From JBBDNV01 sp040877415 (GTDB lineage Bacteria; Planctomycetota; Planctomycetia; Pirellulales; PALSA-1355), in contig JBBDNV010000157.1 in assembly GCA_040877415.1 (NCBI GenBank), positions 1 through 64,000 of the forward strand: a stretch of 64,000 nt of DNA, read 5' to 3'. This document shows, piece after piece, positions 42,628-50,974 of this stretch. Every line of letters starts with the position of its first letter. The stretch's first letter is position 1. Made by a program: the position numbers and the translations under genes. The notes under the pieces were generated by a model. That model was given only the letters and a program-made list of their open reading frames with translations, ran no database searches and was not told the DNA's origin.

Positions 42628-43986
42628 ATGATGCCGCCCTTTGAACCCGTTCTGCTGGCGAACATCGATAAGCCCAACAGCCATACGCTGGCGGCGTATG
42701 AAGCTGCCGGCGGATATCGCGCGCTGCGGAAGGTCGTGGCCGAAATGTCGCCCACCGAGCTCGTCGAGCTGATCAAGAGCAGCAACCTGCGCGGACGCGG
42801 CGGGGCCGGCTTTCCCACGGGGCTCAAGTGGTCGTTTTTGCCCAAGGACCATCCCGGACCGATCTACATGTGCATCAACGCCGACGAGAGCGAGCCGGGC
42901 ACGTTCAACAACCGCATCCTGATGGAGCAAGACCCGCACCAGGTGATCGAGGGCTCGATTCTCAGTTGCTACGCCACGCGGGCCGCCACCGCCTACATCT
43001 ACCTGCGATACGAATATCCGCTGTCGTACAAGCGGCTGCAAGCCGCGATCGACGAGTGCTATGCGGCCGGATACCTGGGCAAGAACGTCCTGGGAAGCCC
43101 GTTTTCGCTCGACATGTATCTGCATCGCGGCGCGGCGGCGTACATCTGCGGCGAAGAGACGGGGCTGATCGAAAGCCTGGAGGGCAAACGGGCCTGGCCG
43201 CGCATCAAGCCGCCGTTTCCGGCCGCCGAGGGCGTCTTTCGCAAACCCACCGTCGTCAACAACATCGAAACCCTCTGCTGCGTGACCCAGATCGCGGCCC
43301 GGGGCGTCGAGTGGTTCAAGAGCATCGGCGTGCCGGCCGATCCCAACAACCCGCGCGACGCCGGCAGCTACGGACCGAAGTTGTATTGCCTTAGCGGTCA
43401 CGTCGAAAAGCCGGGCTGTTACGAGGCGCCGTTGGGCATTACCTGCCGGCAGTTGATCGACGAATTCGGCGGCGGCGTGTGGAAGGGCAGAAAGGCCAAA
43501 GCGGCCATTCCCGGCGGCATCAGCATGGGGCTGCTCGCCGAAGCCGAGTTCGACACCCCGCTCGACTTTGCCGCCTTGGGGCGTGTCGGCTGTCTGGGCT
43601 TGGGCACGGCGGCGGTGGTCGTGCTCGACGAGACCGTTTCGATGGTCGACTTTCTGCACAATAGCTGCCGGTTTTTTGCCCACGAAAGCTGCGGCCAGTG
43701 CACGCCCTGCCGCGAAGGCACCCTCTGGGCGCTGGCGATGCTCGAGCGCATCAAGGCGGGCCGCGGACGCCTGCGCGATTTGGACCTGCTGTTGGAAATC
43801 GGCGATACGATCGGCATCATTCCCGGCACCACGATCTGCGGCCTGGCCGACGGCGCCGCCTGGCCCATCAAGAACGCGATCCGCAAGTTTCGCGGTGAAT
43901 TCGAAGAGTACATCAAACGCACCAACCCCGCGGGCTACATGACCACCGAAGCCGTCGAGGCCCTGCCGGTCCTAACGGCCCACTAA
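42628..43986 (+). CDS. nuoF: NADH-quinone oxidoreductase subunit F
   Basis: This 452-residue NADH-binding subunit carries FMN and a [4Fe-4S] cluster. The nucleotide/FMN region reads LRGRGGAGFPTGLKWSF and ICGEETGLIESLEG. The cluster ligands are in ESCGQCTPCREG plus a later Cys in TICGLADG. It oxidises NADH at the tip of the peripheral arm. ATG 42628 starts 25 bp after nuoE. Confidence 0.96.
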   Translation: MMPPFEPVLLANIDKPNSHTLAAYEAAGGYRALRKVVAEMSPTELVELIKSSNLRGRGGAGFPTGLKWSFLPKDHPGPIYMCINADESEPGTFNNRILMEQDPHQVIEGSILSCYATRAATAYIYLRYEYPLSYKRLQAAIDECYAAGYLGKNVLGSPFSLDMYLHRGAAAYICGEETGLIESLEGKRAWPRIKPPFPAAEGVFRKPTVVNNIETLCCVTQIAARGVEWFKSIGVPADPNNPRDAGSYGPKLYCLSGHVEKPGCYEAPLGITCRQLIDEFGGGVWKGRKAKAAIPGGISMGLLAEAEFDTPLDFAALGRVGCLGLGTAAVVVLDETVSMVDFLHNSCRFFAHESCGQCTPCREGTLWALAMLERIKAGRGRLRDLDLLLEIGDTIGIIPGTTICGLADGAAWPIKNAIRKFRGEFEEYIKRTNPAGYMTTEAVEALPVLTAH

Positions 43987-44050
43987 ACGAAACCGCCTAA
44001 CGTCCGCTTGCGGCTTAGCACCGTATTGCCAACCGCGCGGGTAAGCTTTC

Positions 44051-45673
44051 ATGCCCATCGTCATCATCGACGGAATCGAAGTAGAGCTGGTTGCCGGCGA
44101 GCGCCCGAACGGCATCGAAGCCGCGCGCCGCGCGGGGATCGAGATTCCGCACTATTGCTGGCATCCCGGGCTGACGGTGGTGGCCAGTTGCCGCATGTGC
44201 CTGGTCGAAACCGGCACGCGCAATCCCCAGACGGGCGAAGTCGCCATGCTGCCCAAGCTCGTGCCCGCCTGCCAGACGCCGGCCGGGCCGAACACGGTCT
44301 TCGTGACCAACAGCGAGAAGGTGAAACAGAGCCGGGCCATGGTCGAAGAGGATTTGCTCATCCGGCATCCTATCGACTGCCCCATCTGCGACAAGGCCGG
44401 CGAGTGCTACTTGCAGGACTATCACTTCCGGTACGGCCAGGACGAGCGCCGGGCCGACGTTCGCCCGTTTACCAGCCGGCGGCGCGAAATGGGCGACACC
44501 GTGACCTTGTTCGTCGACCGCTGCGTGATGTGCACGCGCTGCGTCCGCTTCACGCGCGAAATCTCGGGCCGCGGCGAGCTGATGGTGATCAACCGCGGCG
44601 ACCGCGAGGAGATCGACGTCTTTCCCGGCTATCCGCTGGCGAACAAGCTCTCGGGCAACGTCGTCGACCTGTGCCCCGTCGGCGCCTTGGGCGACAAGGA
44701 CTTTTTATATCAGCAGCGCGTCTGGTTCATGAAGAAACATCCGGGCGTGTGCACCGGCTGCTCCACCGGCTGCTCGATCGACGTGGAGGAGAACCAGGAC
44801 ACGGTCTATCGCCTCAAGCCGCGGGAGAATCCGCACGTCAACCAGTGGTGGATGTGCGACGAAGGGCGCTATGGCTTTCACCACGTCCACAGCGACCGGC
44901 GGCTCTCCAGCGTCGAGCGCCGAGACGGCGCGAACCGCACGCTGGTGGAATGGTCCGACGTGCTTCGCGAGATCGACGAGCGGTTTCGCGCAATCGGCCG
45001 CGTGGCCGCCGTGCTGTCGCCTCATTTGACCGTCGAGGAAGCCTATCTTTTGGCCAAGTATGCCCGGGCGGTCGACCCGCAGGCGCTCGTGGTGCTCGGG
45101 CCGGTGCCGGTTGTCGGCGAAGACGAAACGTTCAAAAGCGGCTTCACGATCCGGGCCGAAAAATGCCCCAACCGCCGCGGCGTCGAGGAAATCGTCCGGC
45201 ACTTCATGGGCCGCACCGCGACGCTCGACGAATTGCTCACCAGCGGTGAGCCCGCCGAACGCGCGGTGTGGACGAGCGGCGGATACAAGCGCGATTGGAT
45301 CGACGCGCGGGCGGCCGCATCGTTGGCCGCCGCCCAGTGCCTCGTCGTGCAGGATTTGTTCGACTCGCCGCTGGCCCAACGCGCCGCGTACGTGCTGCCC
45401 GGCGCGGCGTTTGCCGAGCGGGAAGGTTCGTACGTCAATCATGCCGATCGGCTGCAAAGCGTGCCGTGGGCGATTCGCCCGCCCTCTGGCGTGCGCGTCG
45501 AGGCGGGCGTGTTTTGGGAGTTGCTGGGCATGCCGGGGCTGGTGAAGGCCCGACGCGTGTTGGATGAAGTCGCCAGCCAGATCGCCTTCTTCGCCGCCGC
45601 CGCCGAAACGATCGGGCCATTGGGAATTCTCTTGAAGGCGTCGGCGCCCGCCGCCGCCGCGACCACGGGTTGA
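44051..45673 (+). CDS. nuoG: NADH-quinone oxidoreductase subunit G, short form
   Basis: The N-terminal ferredoxin-like domain has HYCWHPGLTVVASCRMC and ACQTP. It is followed by the His-Cys3 motif HPIDCPICDKAGEC, two 4Fe-4S motifs (CVMCTRCVRF and VVDLCPVGAL), and the molybdopterin-type 4Fe-4S string GVCTGCSTGCS. At 540 residues it is much shorter than E. coli NuoG (about 908): most of the non-catalytic molybdopterin-oxidoreductase C-terminal domain is reduced. The A/P-rich tail ends the protein. Shorter NuoG forms occur in other phyla, so this is probably not a truncation. Confidence 0.94.
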   Translation: MPIVIIDGIEVELVAGERPNGIEAARRAGIEIPHYCWHPGLTVVASCRMCLVETGTRNPQTGEVAMLPKLVPACQTPAGPNTVFVTNSEKVKQSRAMVEEDLLIRHPIDCPICDKAGECYLQDYHFRYGQDERRADVRPFTSRRREMGDTVTLFVDRCVMCTRCVRFTREISGRGELMVINRGDREEIDVFPGYPLANKLSGNVVDLCPVGALGDKDFLYQQRVWFMKKHPGVCTGCSTGCSIDVEENQDTVYRLKPRENPHVNQWWMCDEGRYGFHHVHSDRRLSSVERRDGANRTLVEWSDVLREIDERFRAIGRVAAVLSPHLTVEEAYLLAKYARAVDPQALVVLGPVPVVGEDETFKSGFTIRAEKCPNRRGVEEIVRHFMGRTATLDELLTSGEPAERAVWTSGGYKRDWIDARAAASLAAAQCLVVQDLFDSPLAQRAAYVLPGAAFAEREGSYVNHADRLQSVPWAIRPPSGVRVEAGVFWELLGMPGLVKARRVLDEVASQIAFFAAAAETIGPLGILLKASAPAAAATTG

Positions 45674-45679
45674 ACGCGT

Positions 45680-46960
45680 ATGGACTGGCAATCGCTCATG
45701 CAGCCGCTTGTCGTGCCGTTGGTCAAAATTGCGATTTTGATCTTTATCCTGCTGACCGCGGCGGCCTACCTGGTGCTCTTGGAGCGCCGCATGGCCGCCT
45801 GGATCCAGGACCGCCGAGGTCCCAACCGCGTCGGCATTCCACTCACGAACATCAAGCTGTTCGGGCTCGGCCAGCCTTTGGCCGACGCGCTGAAGTTCAT
45901 TTTCAAGGAAGAGTACACGCCGACCCACGTCGAAAAGGCGCTCTACATTCTGGCCCCCATCGCCATCCTGGCCGCGGCGATCGCCATCTTTGCCGTCGTG
46001 CCCTTTGGCGACGTCCTGCCGATCGAAGTGCCGGGCGTCGACGGGCCGATCGACCTGGTCGTGGCGCCCGGGCTCGACGTGGGCATGGTTTACGTATTTG
46101 CGCTCAGTAGCATTGCCGTCTACGGCGTCATCCTGGGCGGCTGGGCGAGCAACAACAAGTACGGCTTTCTGGGCGCGCTGCGGTCGAGCGCTCAACTCAT
46201 CGCCTACGAGATTCCGCTGGGCCTGGGCATATTGGGCGTCGTGCTGGCGGCCGGCTCGTTGCGGCTCGAGACGATCGTTTTCGCCCAGGCCACGAGCGGC
46301 GTGTGGAACGTTTTTGTCCAACCGCTGGGATTCTCGGTCTTTCTGATCGCGGCCTTTGCCGAGGCGGCCCGATTGCCGTTCGATCTGCCCGAGTGCGAGC
46401 AGGAGCTGATCGGCGGATACCACACCGAATACGCCGGCATGAAGCTGCTGTTGTTCCTGATTGCCGAGTTCCTGCACATGGTCATCGGCGCCTTCCTGAT
46501 CGTGATCCTGTTTCTCGGCGGCTGGCATTTCTGGGGCCTCTCCGGGCCGGTCCAGGGCGCGATCGGTTGGCCGTTGGCGCTTGCGCGCGTGGCGGTGCTG
46601 CTGGCCAAGGTGCTGTTGGTGATCCTGTTTTTCATGCTGGTCCGCTGGACGTGGCCCCGGTTCCGCTTCGACCAATTGATGAACCTGGCCTGGAAGGTGA
46701 TGCTGCCCTTGGGACTCGTGAACCTGGTGGCCGTGGCGATTGTGCTCGAGTACGAGCACGTCGCCGGGACGGAGCATGCGCCTTCCGGCGCATGGCTGGC
46801 GATCGGCGTCGGCTGGGGCGTGGCGATCGTGTCGTGGGTCGCTGCGGCACTGCTGGCGCCGTTGCACACCGACAATCGCCCCCGGATGGACGCGCTTGCC
46901 CCGCCCGATTTCGAGCCCGAGGAGCTGCTGGCCCGCCGGCGGCAGATTTCGACCCCTTAA
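45680..46960 (+). CDS. nuoH: NADH-quinone oxidoreductase subunit H
   Basis: This 426-residue membrane subunit links the arms at the quinone tunnel. Conserved strings are LLERRMAAWIQDRRGPNRVG, KFIFKEEYTP and DLPECEQELIGGYHTEYAGMK. It has about eight helices and an extra helix plus a charged C-terminal tail (PPDFEPEELLARRRQ). It starts 6 bp after nuoG. Confidence 0.96.
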   Translation: MDWQSLMQPLVVPLVKIAILIFILLTAAAYLVLLERRMAAWIQDRRGPNRVGIPLTNIKLFGLGQPLADALKFIFKEEYTPTHVEKALYILAPIAILAAAIAIFAVVPFGDVLPIEVPGVDGPIDLVVAPGLDVGMVYVFALSSIAVYGVILGGWASNNKYGFLGALRSSAQLIAYEIPLGLGILGVVLAAGSLRLETIVFAQATSGVWNVFVQPLGFSVFLIAAFAEAARLPFDLPECEQELIGGYHTEYAGMKLLLFLIAEFLHMVIGAFLIVILFLGGWHFWGLSGPVQGAIGWPLALARVAVLLAKVLLVILFFMLVRWTWPRFRFDQLMNLAWKVMLPLGLVNLVAVAIVLEYEHVAGTEHAPSGAWLAIGVGWGVAIVSWVAAALLAPLHTDNRPRMDALAPPDFEPEELLARRRQISTP

Positions 46961-46983
46961 AACCGCGAACCGATCGACGAGCC

Positions 46984-47517
46984 ATGAAACCCGACGACCC
47001 GGACATCAAGTGGATTGAAGAGCCGAAGCTGGGGCTTGCCGGCATGATGTATTTGCCCCTGTTCGTCGACGGATTGACCACGACGGCCCGGCACCTGTTC
47101 GGCCCGAAGGTGACGGTCAGCTATCCCGAGGCGCGGCCCAGGATTGACAACCCGCTCATCTATCGCGGCGTCCACCGGCTGAACAAGGACGAGCAGGGCC
47201 GCGTCAAGTGCGTGGCCTGCTTCTTGTGCGCCACGGCGTGTCCGGCTCACTGCATCGACATCGTGGGTGTGGAAAGCCCCTGGCCGGACCGCGAGAAGTA
47301 TCCCGAGAGCTTTACGATCGACGAGCTGCGCTGCATCTTCTGCGGGATGTGCGAAGAGGCGTGTCCGGTCGACGCGATCGAGCTCACCAGCTTGTTCGAC
47401 CTGACGGGCCGCAGCCGCGAGGAGATGATTTTTGACAAGGAAAAATTGTTGAGCGTTTACGACCAGACGAAAGACGCTGAGCCGATGAAATCGACCGCGA
47501 TGGGGGGCACGCTATGA
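46984..47517 (+). CDS. nuoI: NADH-quinone oxidoreductase subunit I
   Basis: This 177-residue ferredoxin-type subunit carries two [4Fe-4S] clusters with CVACFLCATACPAHC and CIFCGMCEEACPVDA. It passes electrons to N2. ATG 46984; its last four bases overlap the nuoJ start (ATGA). Confidence 0.95.
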   Translation: MKPDDPDIKWIEEPKLGLAGMMYLPLFVDGLTTTARHLFGPKVTVSYPEARPRIDNPLIYRGVHRLNKDEQGRVKCVACFLCATACPAHCIDIVGVESPWPDREKYPESFTIDELRCIFCGMCEEACPVDAIELTSLFDLTGRSREEMIFDKEKLLSVYDQTKDAEPMKSTAMGGTL

Positions 47518-48236
47518 TCGCGACGCTGGCGATTCTCGCCGCGGCCACGCTGCTGTTGGCCGCCGGCATGTGGCTTTTGCTGCCGCGCGCCAGCGCTGGG
47601 GGCCGCTGGCTGGGCACGGTGCTCGTCGGGGGCAGCTTGCTCGCGTTTGCCTGGGAATCGCCGGGCCTGGGCACGTGGACCGCCGACGGCGTGTTTTACG
47701 CTCTGGCAGCCGTGACGGTGGCCGCCGCCGTGTGTACGGTCACGTTTCGCAACCCGGTTTACTCGGCGATCTGGTTTGCGCTGTCGCTGCTGGGCACCGC
47801 CGGCTTGTTTCTGTTCGACGGGGCCCAGTTTCTGGGCGTGGCCACGATCGTGGTCTACGCCGGCGCAATCCTGGTCACCTTTTTGTTCGTGCTCATGCTG
47901 GCCCAGCCCGAAGGTCACGCTCCGTACGACCGCGTGAGTTGGGCTCCGTTGCTTTCGGCCCTGACCGGGGCGCTTTTGGTCGGATTGCTGACGCTGGTGC
48001 TGGTGGGCGTGTTTCAAAACCAATCGGTAGAAAAGCGGCCGCGGGCGCCCTTTACCACCGCCCAGCTCGAAAGCGAAATCCTGGCCGACGAGCACATGGC
48101 CCATTTGGGAGCACGGTTGTTCAGCACGCAACTGGTGGCCGTGGAAGTGGCCGGCACGCTCCTGCTGGTGGCGCTGGTGGGCACGGTGGCCATCGTGGCC
48201 CAGATTCGCAAGCCCGGAGGGCCGTCGCATGGATGA
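47514..48236 (+). CDS. nuoJ: NADH-quinone oxidoreductase subunit J
   Basis: This 240-residue membrane subunit has hydrophobic helices and the family string FDGAQFLGVATIVVYAGAILVTFLFVLML. The ATGA overlap with nuoI and an 8-bp overlap with nuoK indicate translational coupling. A variable hydrophilic stretch (QNQSVEKRPRAPFTT) lies between the last helices. Confidence 0.93.
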   Translation: MIATLAILAAATLLLAAGMWLLLPRASAGGRWLGTVLVGGSLLAFAWESPGLGTWTADGVFYALAAVTVAAAVCTVTFRNPVYSAIWFALSLLGTAGLFLFDGAQFLGVATIVVYAGAILVTFLFVLMLAQPEGHAPYDRVSWAPLLSALTGALLVGLLTLVLVGVFQNQSVEKRPRAPFTTAQLESEILADEHMAHLGARLFSTQLVAVEVAGTLLLVALVGTVAIVAQIRKPGGPSHG

Positions 48237-48672
48237 GCTGGCCCTGTTGGAAAAATATCTGTTCACGGGCGCGCTGCTCTTCGGCATCGGATTAGTGGGC
48301 TTCACGAGCCGCCGCAACATGATCGTGATGTTTCTTTCGGTCGAGATGATGCTGCAGGGCGTTTCCGTGAGCCTGGTGGCTTGGAGCCGCTATCACGACG
48401 ACTGGGGCGGCCAGATGCTGGTGATCTTCATCCTCACCGTGGCGGCTTGCGAAGCGGCAATCGCGCTGGCGGTCGTGCTGACGCTGTTTCACAAGACGGG
48501 CTCGCTCGACGTCACCGTCTGGCACAAGTTGCGCGAAGACAATCAACCTCCGTACGTCGAGCGCCGCATGCCGGAGCCCGCCGAAAAAGAACCCACGTGG
48601 CCAAAGCTCGTGCCCGCGGGCGTGGAGCCCGAGCACGATCTGGAAGAATTGACGCACCGGGCGCACGTTTAG
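48229..48672 (+). CDS. nuoK: NADH-quinone oxidoreductase subunit K with C-terminal extension
   Basis: The first 100 residues are a normal NuoK with three helices (GLVGFTSRRNMIVMFLSVEMMLQGVSVSLVAW and AACEAAIALAVVLTLF). About 47 extra hydrophilic residues follow (PPYVERRMPEPAEKEPTWPKL...DLEELTHRAHV), giving 147 residues against the usual 100. The last 11 codons and stop belong to a 116-bp unit that is duplicated downstream. Confidence 0.94.
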   Translation: MDELALLEKYLFTGALLFGIGLVGFTSRRNMIVMFLSVEMMLQGVSVSLVAWSRYHDDWGGQMLVIFILTVAACEAAIALAVVLTLFHKTGSLDVTVWHKLREDNQPPYVERRMPEPAEKEPTWPKLVPAGVEPEHDLEELTHRAHV

Positions 48673-48867
48673 CCGAAATCAAGGGGACTGGCTCCGAGCA
48701 CACCGAGCACTCACAACGAACTGGCGATCGCTCGGTGCCTGTCCCCTTTATCGATCTGGAAGAATTGACGCACCGGGCGCACGTTTAGCCGAATTCAAGG
48801 GGACTGGCTCCGAGCACACCGAGCACTCACAACGAACTGGCGATCGCTCGGTGCCTGTCCCCTTTAT
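48636..48867. repeat. 116-bp tandem duplication, nuoK 3' end plus repeat family B
   Basis: Unit 1 (48636-48751) and unit 2 (48752-48867) differ at only one base that I can find (GAAATC versus GAATTC). Each contains the coding tail for DLEELTHRAHV and its TAG stop, then a family B palindrome with arms GGGGACTGGCTCCGAGC and GCTCGGTGCCTGTCCCC. The second copy is a decoy nuoK tail not joined to nuoK. Confidence 0.88.
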
Positions 48868-48882
48868 TTCAACCGAAACCTC

Positions 48883-50958
48883 ATGGCCGACGCGATTCCC
48901 ACGCTGCTCGTCTTGATTCCGGCGTTGCCCCTGGCGGCAACGATCGTTACGGCCGTGTTCGGCCGCAGCGTGCTGCGTGAAAAGAGCCACGTGCCGGTTG
49001 TGGTGGCACTCGTTGCCTCGTGCGTCGCCAGTCTCGTGTTATTGGCCGAAGTGCACGAAAAAGCGGCCGGCGAAACGGCGATGATCGGCTGGGAAGCGAC
49101 CTACGAATTCTGGAATTGGGCAACGATTGAGCAGGCGATCAGCACCGCATCGGCCAGTAGCGCCGAACCGGCCGCGGGAACTGCCGCGCTGCCCGCGTCG
49201 CTGCCGTTTTCGATCGACGTGACGCTGCGGGCCGACGCGCTCTCGGCCATCATGCTGGCGATGGTCACGTTCGTCTCCATGCTGGTGGCCATCTACGCCG
49301 CCGGCTACATGCGCGGCGACCGCGGATACTGGCGGTTCTTCAGCTACATCGGGCTGTTCGTCTTCTCGATGACGATGCTCGTTTCGGTGAGCAACTTCGT
49401 CCTGTTGTACGTGTTTTGGGAGGCGGTCGGCCTGTGCAGCTACCTGTTGATCGGTTTCTGGTATGAAAAGCCGCCAGCGGCGGCGGCCGGCAAAAAGGCG
49501 TTCCTGGTCAATCGGGTCGGCGATTTTGGCTTTGCGCTGGGGTTGTTTTTGATCTGGACCACCTACGGCACGCTCAACTTCCACGATGCCGGCGGCGTGG
49601 CCGGCGTGTTGGGGCAAACGCGGCTCGCGCATCCCGAGTTGTTCGCCGGCGGCGCCGTGGCAACGGCCATTTGTTTGTTGTTAATGTTGGGAGCCTGCGG
49701 CAAAAGCGCCCAGTTTCCGCTGCACGTGTGGCTGCCCGACGCCATGGAAGGGCCCACGCCCGTGAGCGCCCTGATCCATGCCGCCACGATGGTCACGGCC
49801 GGGGCCTACATGGTTGCCCGCACGACGCCGCTATTTGTCGCTTCGCCCGACGCCCAGCGCGTGGTGGCCATTATCGGCGGCACGACGGCCGCGATCGGCG
49901 GCGTGATTGCCCTGACGCAAACCGACCTGAAACGGATCCTGGCCTACTCGACGATCAGCCAGTTGGGGTACATGTTCCTGGGACTCGGCGTGGGAACGCT
50001 GGCGGGCATTACCTCCGGCATGTTCCACCTGTTCACGCACGCGTTTTTCAAGGCCTTGCTGTTTCTGGGGGCCGGCAGCGTGATGCACGCCATGGGAGGC
50101 GTGATCGACATTCGCCTCTTCGGCGGTTTGCGGCGGCGGCTGCCCATCACGCATTGGACGTTTCTGTTCGGCTGCCTGGCGCTGGCCGGCCTGGTGCCGT
50201 TCGCCGGCTTCTGGAGCAAGGACGCGATCATCGCGGCGGCCTACGACAAGGGACAGCACGAAAGCTTGTTTTTCGCGCTGTATTGGCTGGCGACGATCAT
50301 TGCTTTCGTAACCGCCTTCTACACGTTTCGCGCGTTCTTCCTGACGTTTTATGGGCCCGAGCGACTGCCGCACGAAGCGGGCGATCACGTCCACGAGTCG
50401 CCGCCGGTGATGACCGTTCCGCTTGTAATCCTGGCCTTCTGCTCGTTGGTCGTGGGAGCTTATTTCACCTGGACCGGGAGTTTTGCCAGCTTCCTGGCAG
50501 AAACGCCGGCGCTGGCTTATTCACTGGTCGCGCCCGACGCCGCCCACGCGGGCGATTCGCACGGCCTGGTCAGCACAGTCGGCACCGTGGTGGCCGTCGT
50601 CGGCATTGGGCTGGCCGCCTTTTTGTATCTGGGCGACGATCGGCTGGTGCTCGGCTTGAAGCGGGTGCTGGCGCCGTTGTACCTGTTGTCCTACGGAAAA
50701 CTGTTTTTCGACCAGATTTACTTGGCCCTGGTGGTTTGGCCGCTCGAGATGCTCGCGCGGCTCAGCTTTTGGGTCGATCGCCGAATCGTCGACGGCCTGG
50801 TGAATTTCGTAGGGCGCATTCCGCCGGCGGTGGCCGGCGGATTGCGGCCGCTGGGGAACGGTCTGGTGCAGTTCTACGCGCTGGCCATGTTGTGGGGCGT
50901 CGTGGTGTTGGTCCTGACGCTTTTGATCTGGCCGGCCCTGGCCGCCGTGCTTAGGTGA
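48883..50958 (+). CDS. nuoL: NADH-quinone oxidoreductase subunit L
   Basis: This 691-residue antiporter-like subunit is the distal proton pump of the membrane arm, with about 16 helices and the long lateral helix. Strings include YVFWEAVGLCSYLLIGFWYEKP, FPLHVWLPDAMEGPTPVSALIHAATMVTAGAY and FFKALLFLGAGSVMHAMGG. Conserved Lys and Glu residues in these helices fit proton transfer. ATG 48883 starts 15 bp after the tandem duplication. Confidence 0.96.
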   Translation: MADAIPTLLVLIPALPLAATIVTAVFGRSVLREKSHVPVVVALVASCVASLVLLAEVHEKAAGETAMIGWEATYEFWNWATIEQAISTASASSAEPAAGTAALPASLPFSIDVTLRADALSAIMLAMVTFVSMLVAIYAAGYMRGDRGYWRFFSYIGLFVFSMTMLVSVSNFVLLYVFWEAVGLCSYLLIGFWYEKPPAAAAGKKAFLVNRVGDFGFALGLFLIWTTYGTLNFHDAGGVAGVLGQTRLAHPELFAGGAVATAICLLLMLGACGKSAQFPLHVWLPDAMEGPTPVSALIHAATMVTAGAYMVARTTPLFVASPDAQRVVAIIGGTTAAIGGVIALTQTDLKRILAYSTISQLGYMFLGLGVGTLAGITSGMFHLFTHAFFKALLFLGAGSVMHAMGGVIDIRLFGGLRRRLPITHWTFLFGCLALAGLVPFAGFWSKDAIIAAAYDKGQHESLFFALYWLATIIAFVTAFYTFRAFFLTFYGPERLPHEAGDHVHESPPVMTVPLVILAFCSLVVGAYFTWTGSFASFLAETPALAYSLVAPDAAHAGDSHGLVSTVGTVVAVVGIGLAAFLYLGDDRLVLGLKRVLAPLYLLSYGKLFFDQIYLALVVWPLEMLARLSFWVDRRIVDGLVNFVGRIPPAVAGGLRPLGNGLVQFYALAMLWGVVVLVLTLLIWPALAAVLR

Positions 50959-50974
50959 TCGGAGTTGTTTCAAC

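Noticed and set aside
44051..45673. nuoG as a truncated pseudogene
   Set aside because: All N-terminal cluster ligands are present and the frame is intact; short NuoG forms are known in other bacteria.
44705..46867. 720-codon open frame on the minus strand
   Set aside because: Antisense to nuoG and nuoH, both firmly identified.
48752..48788. A second small gene after nuoK encoding DLEELTHRAHV
   Set aside because: It is the duplicated tail of nuoK with no start codon or ribosome site of its own.
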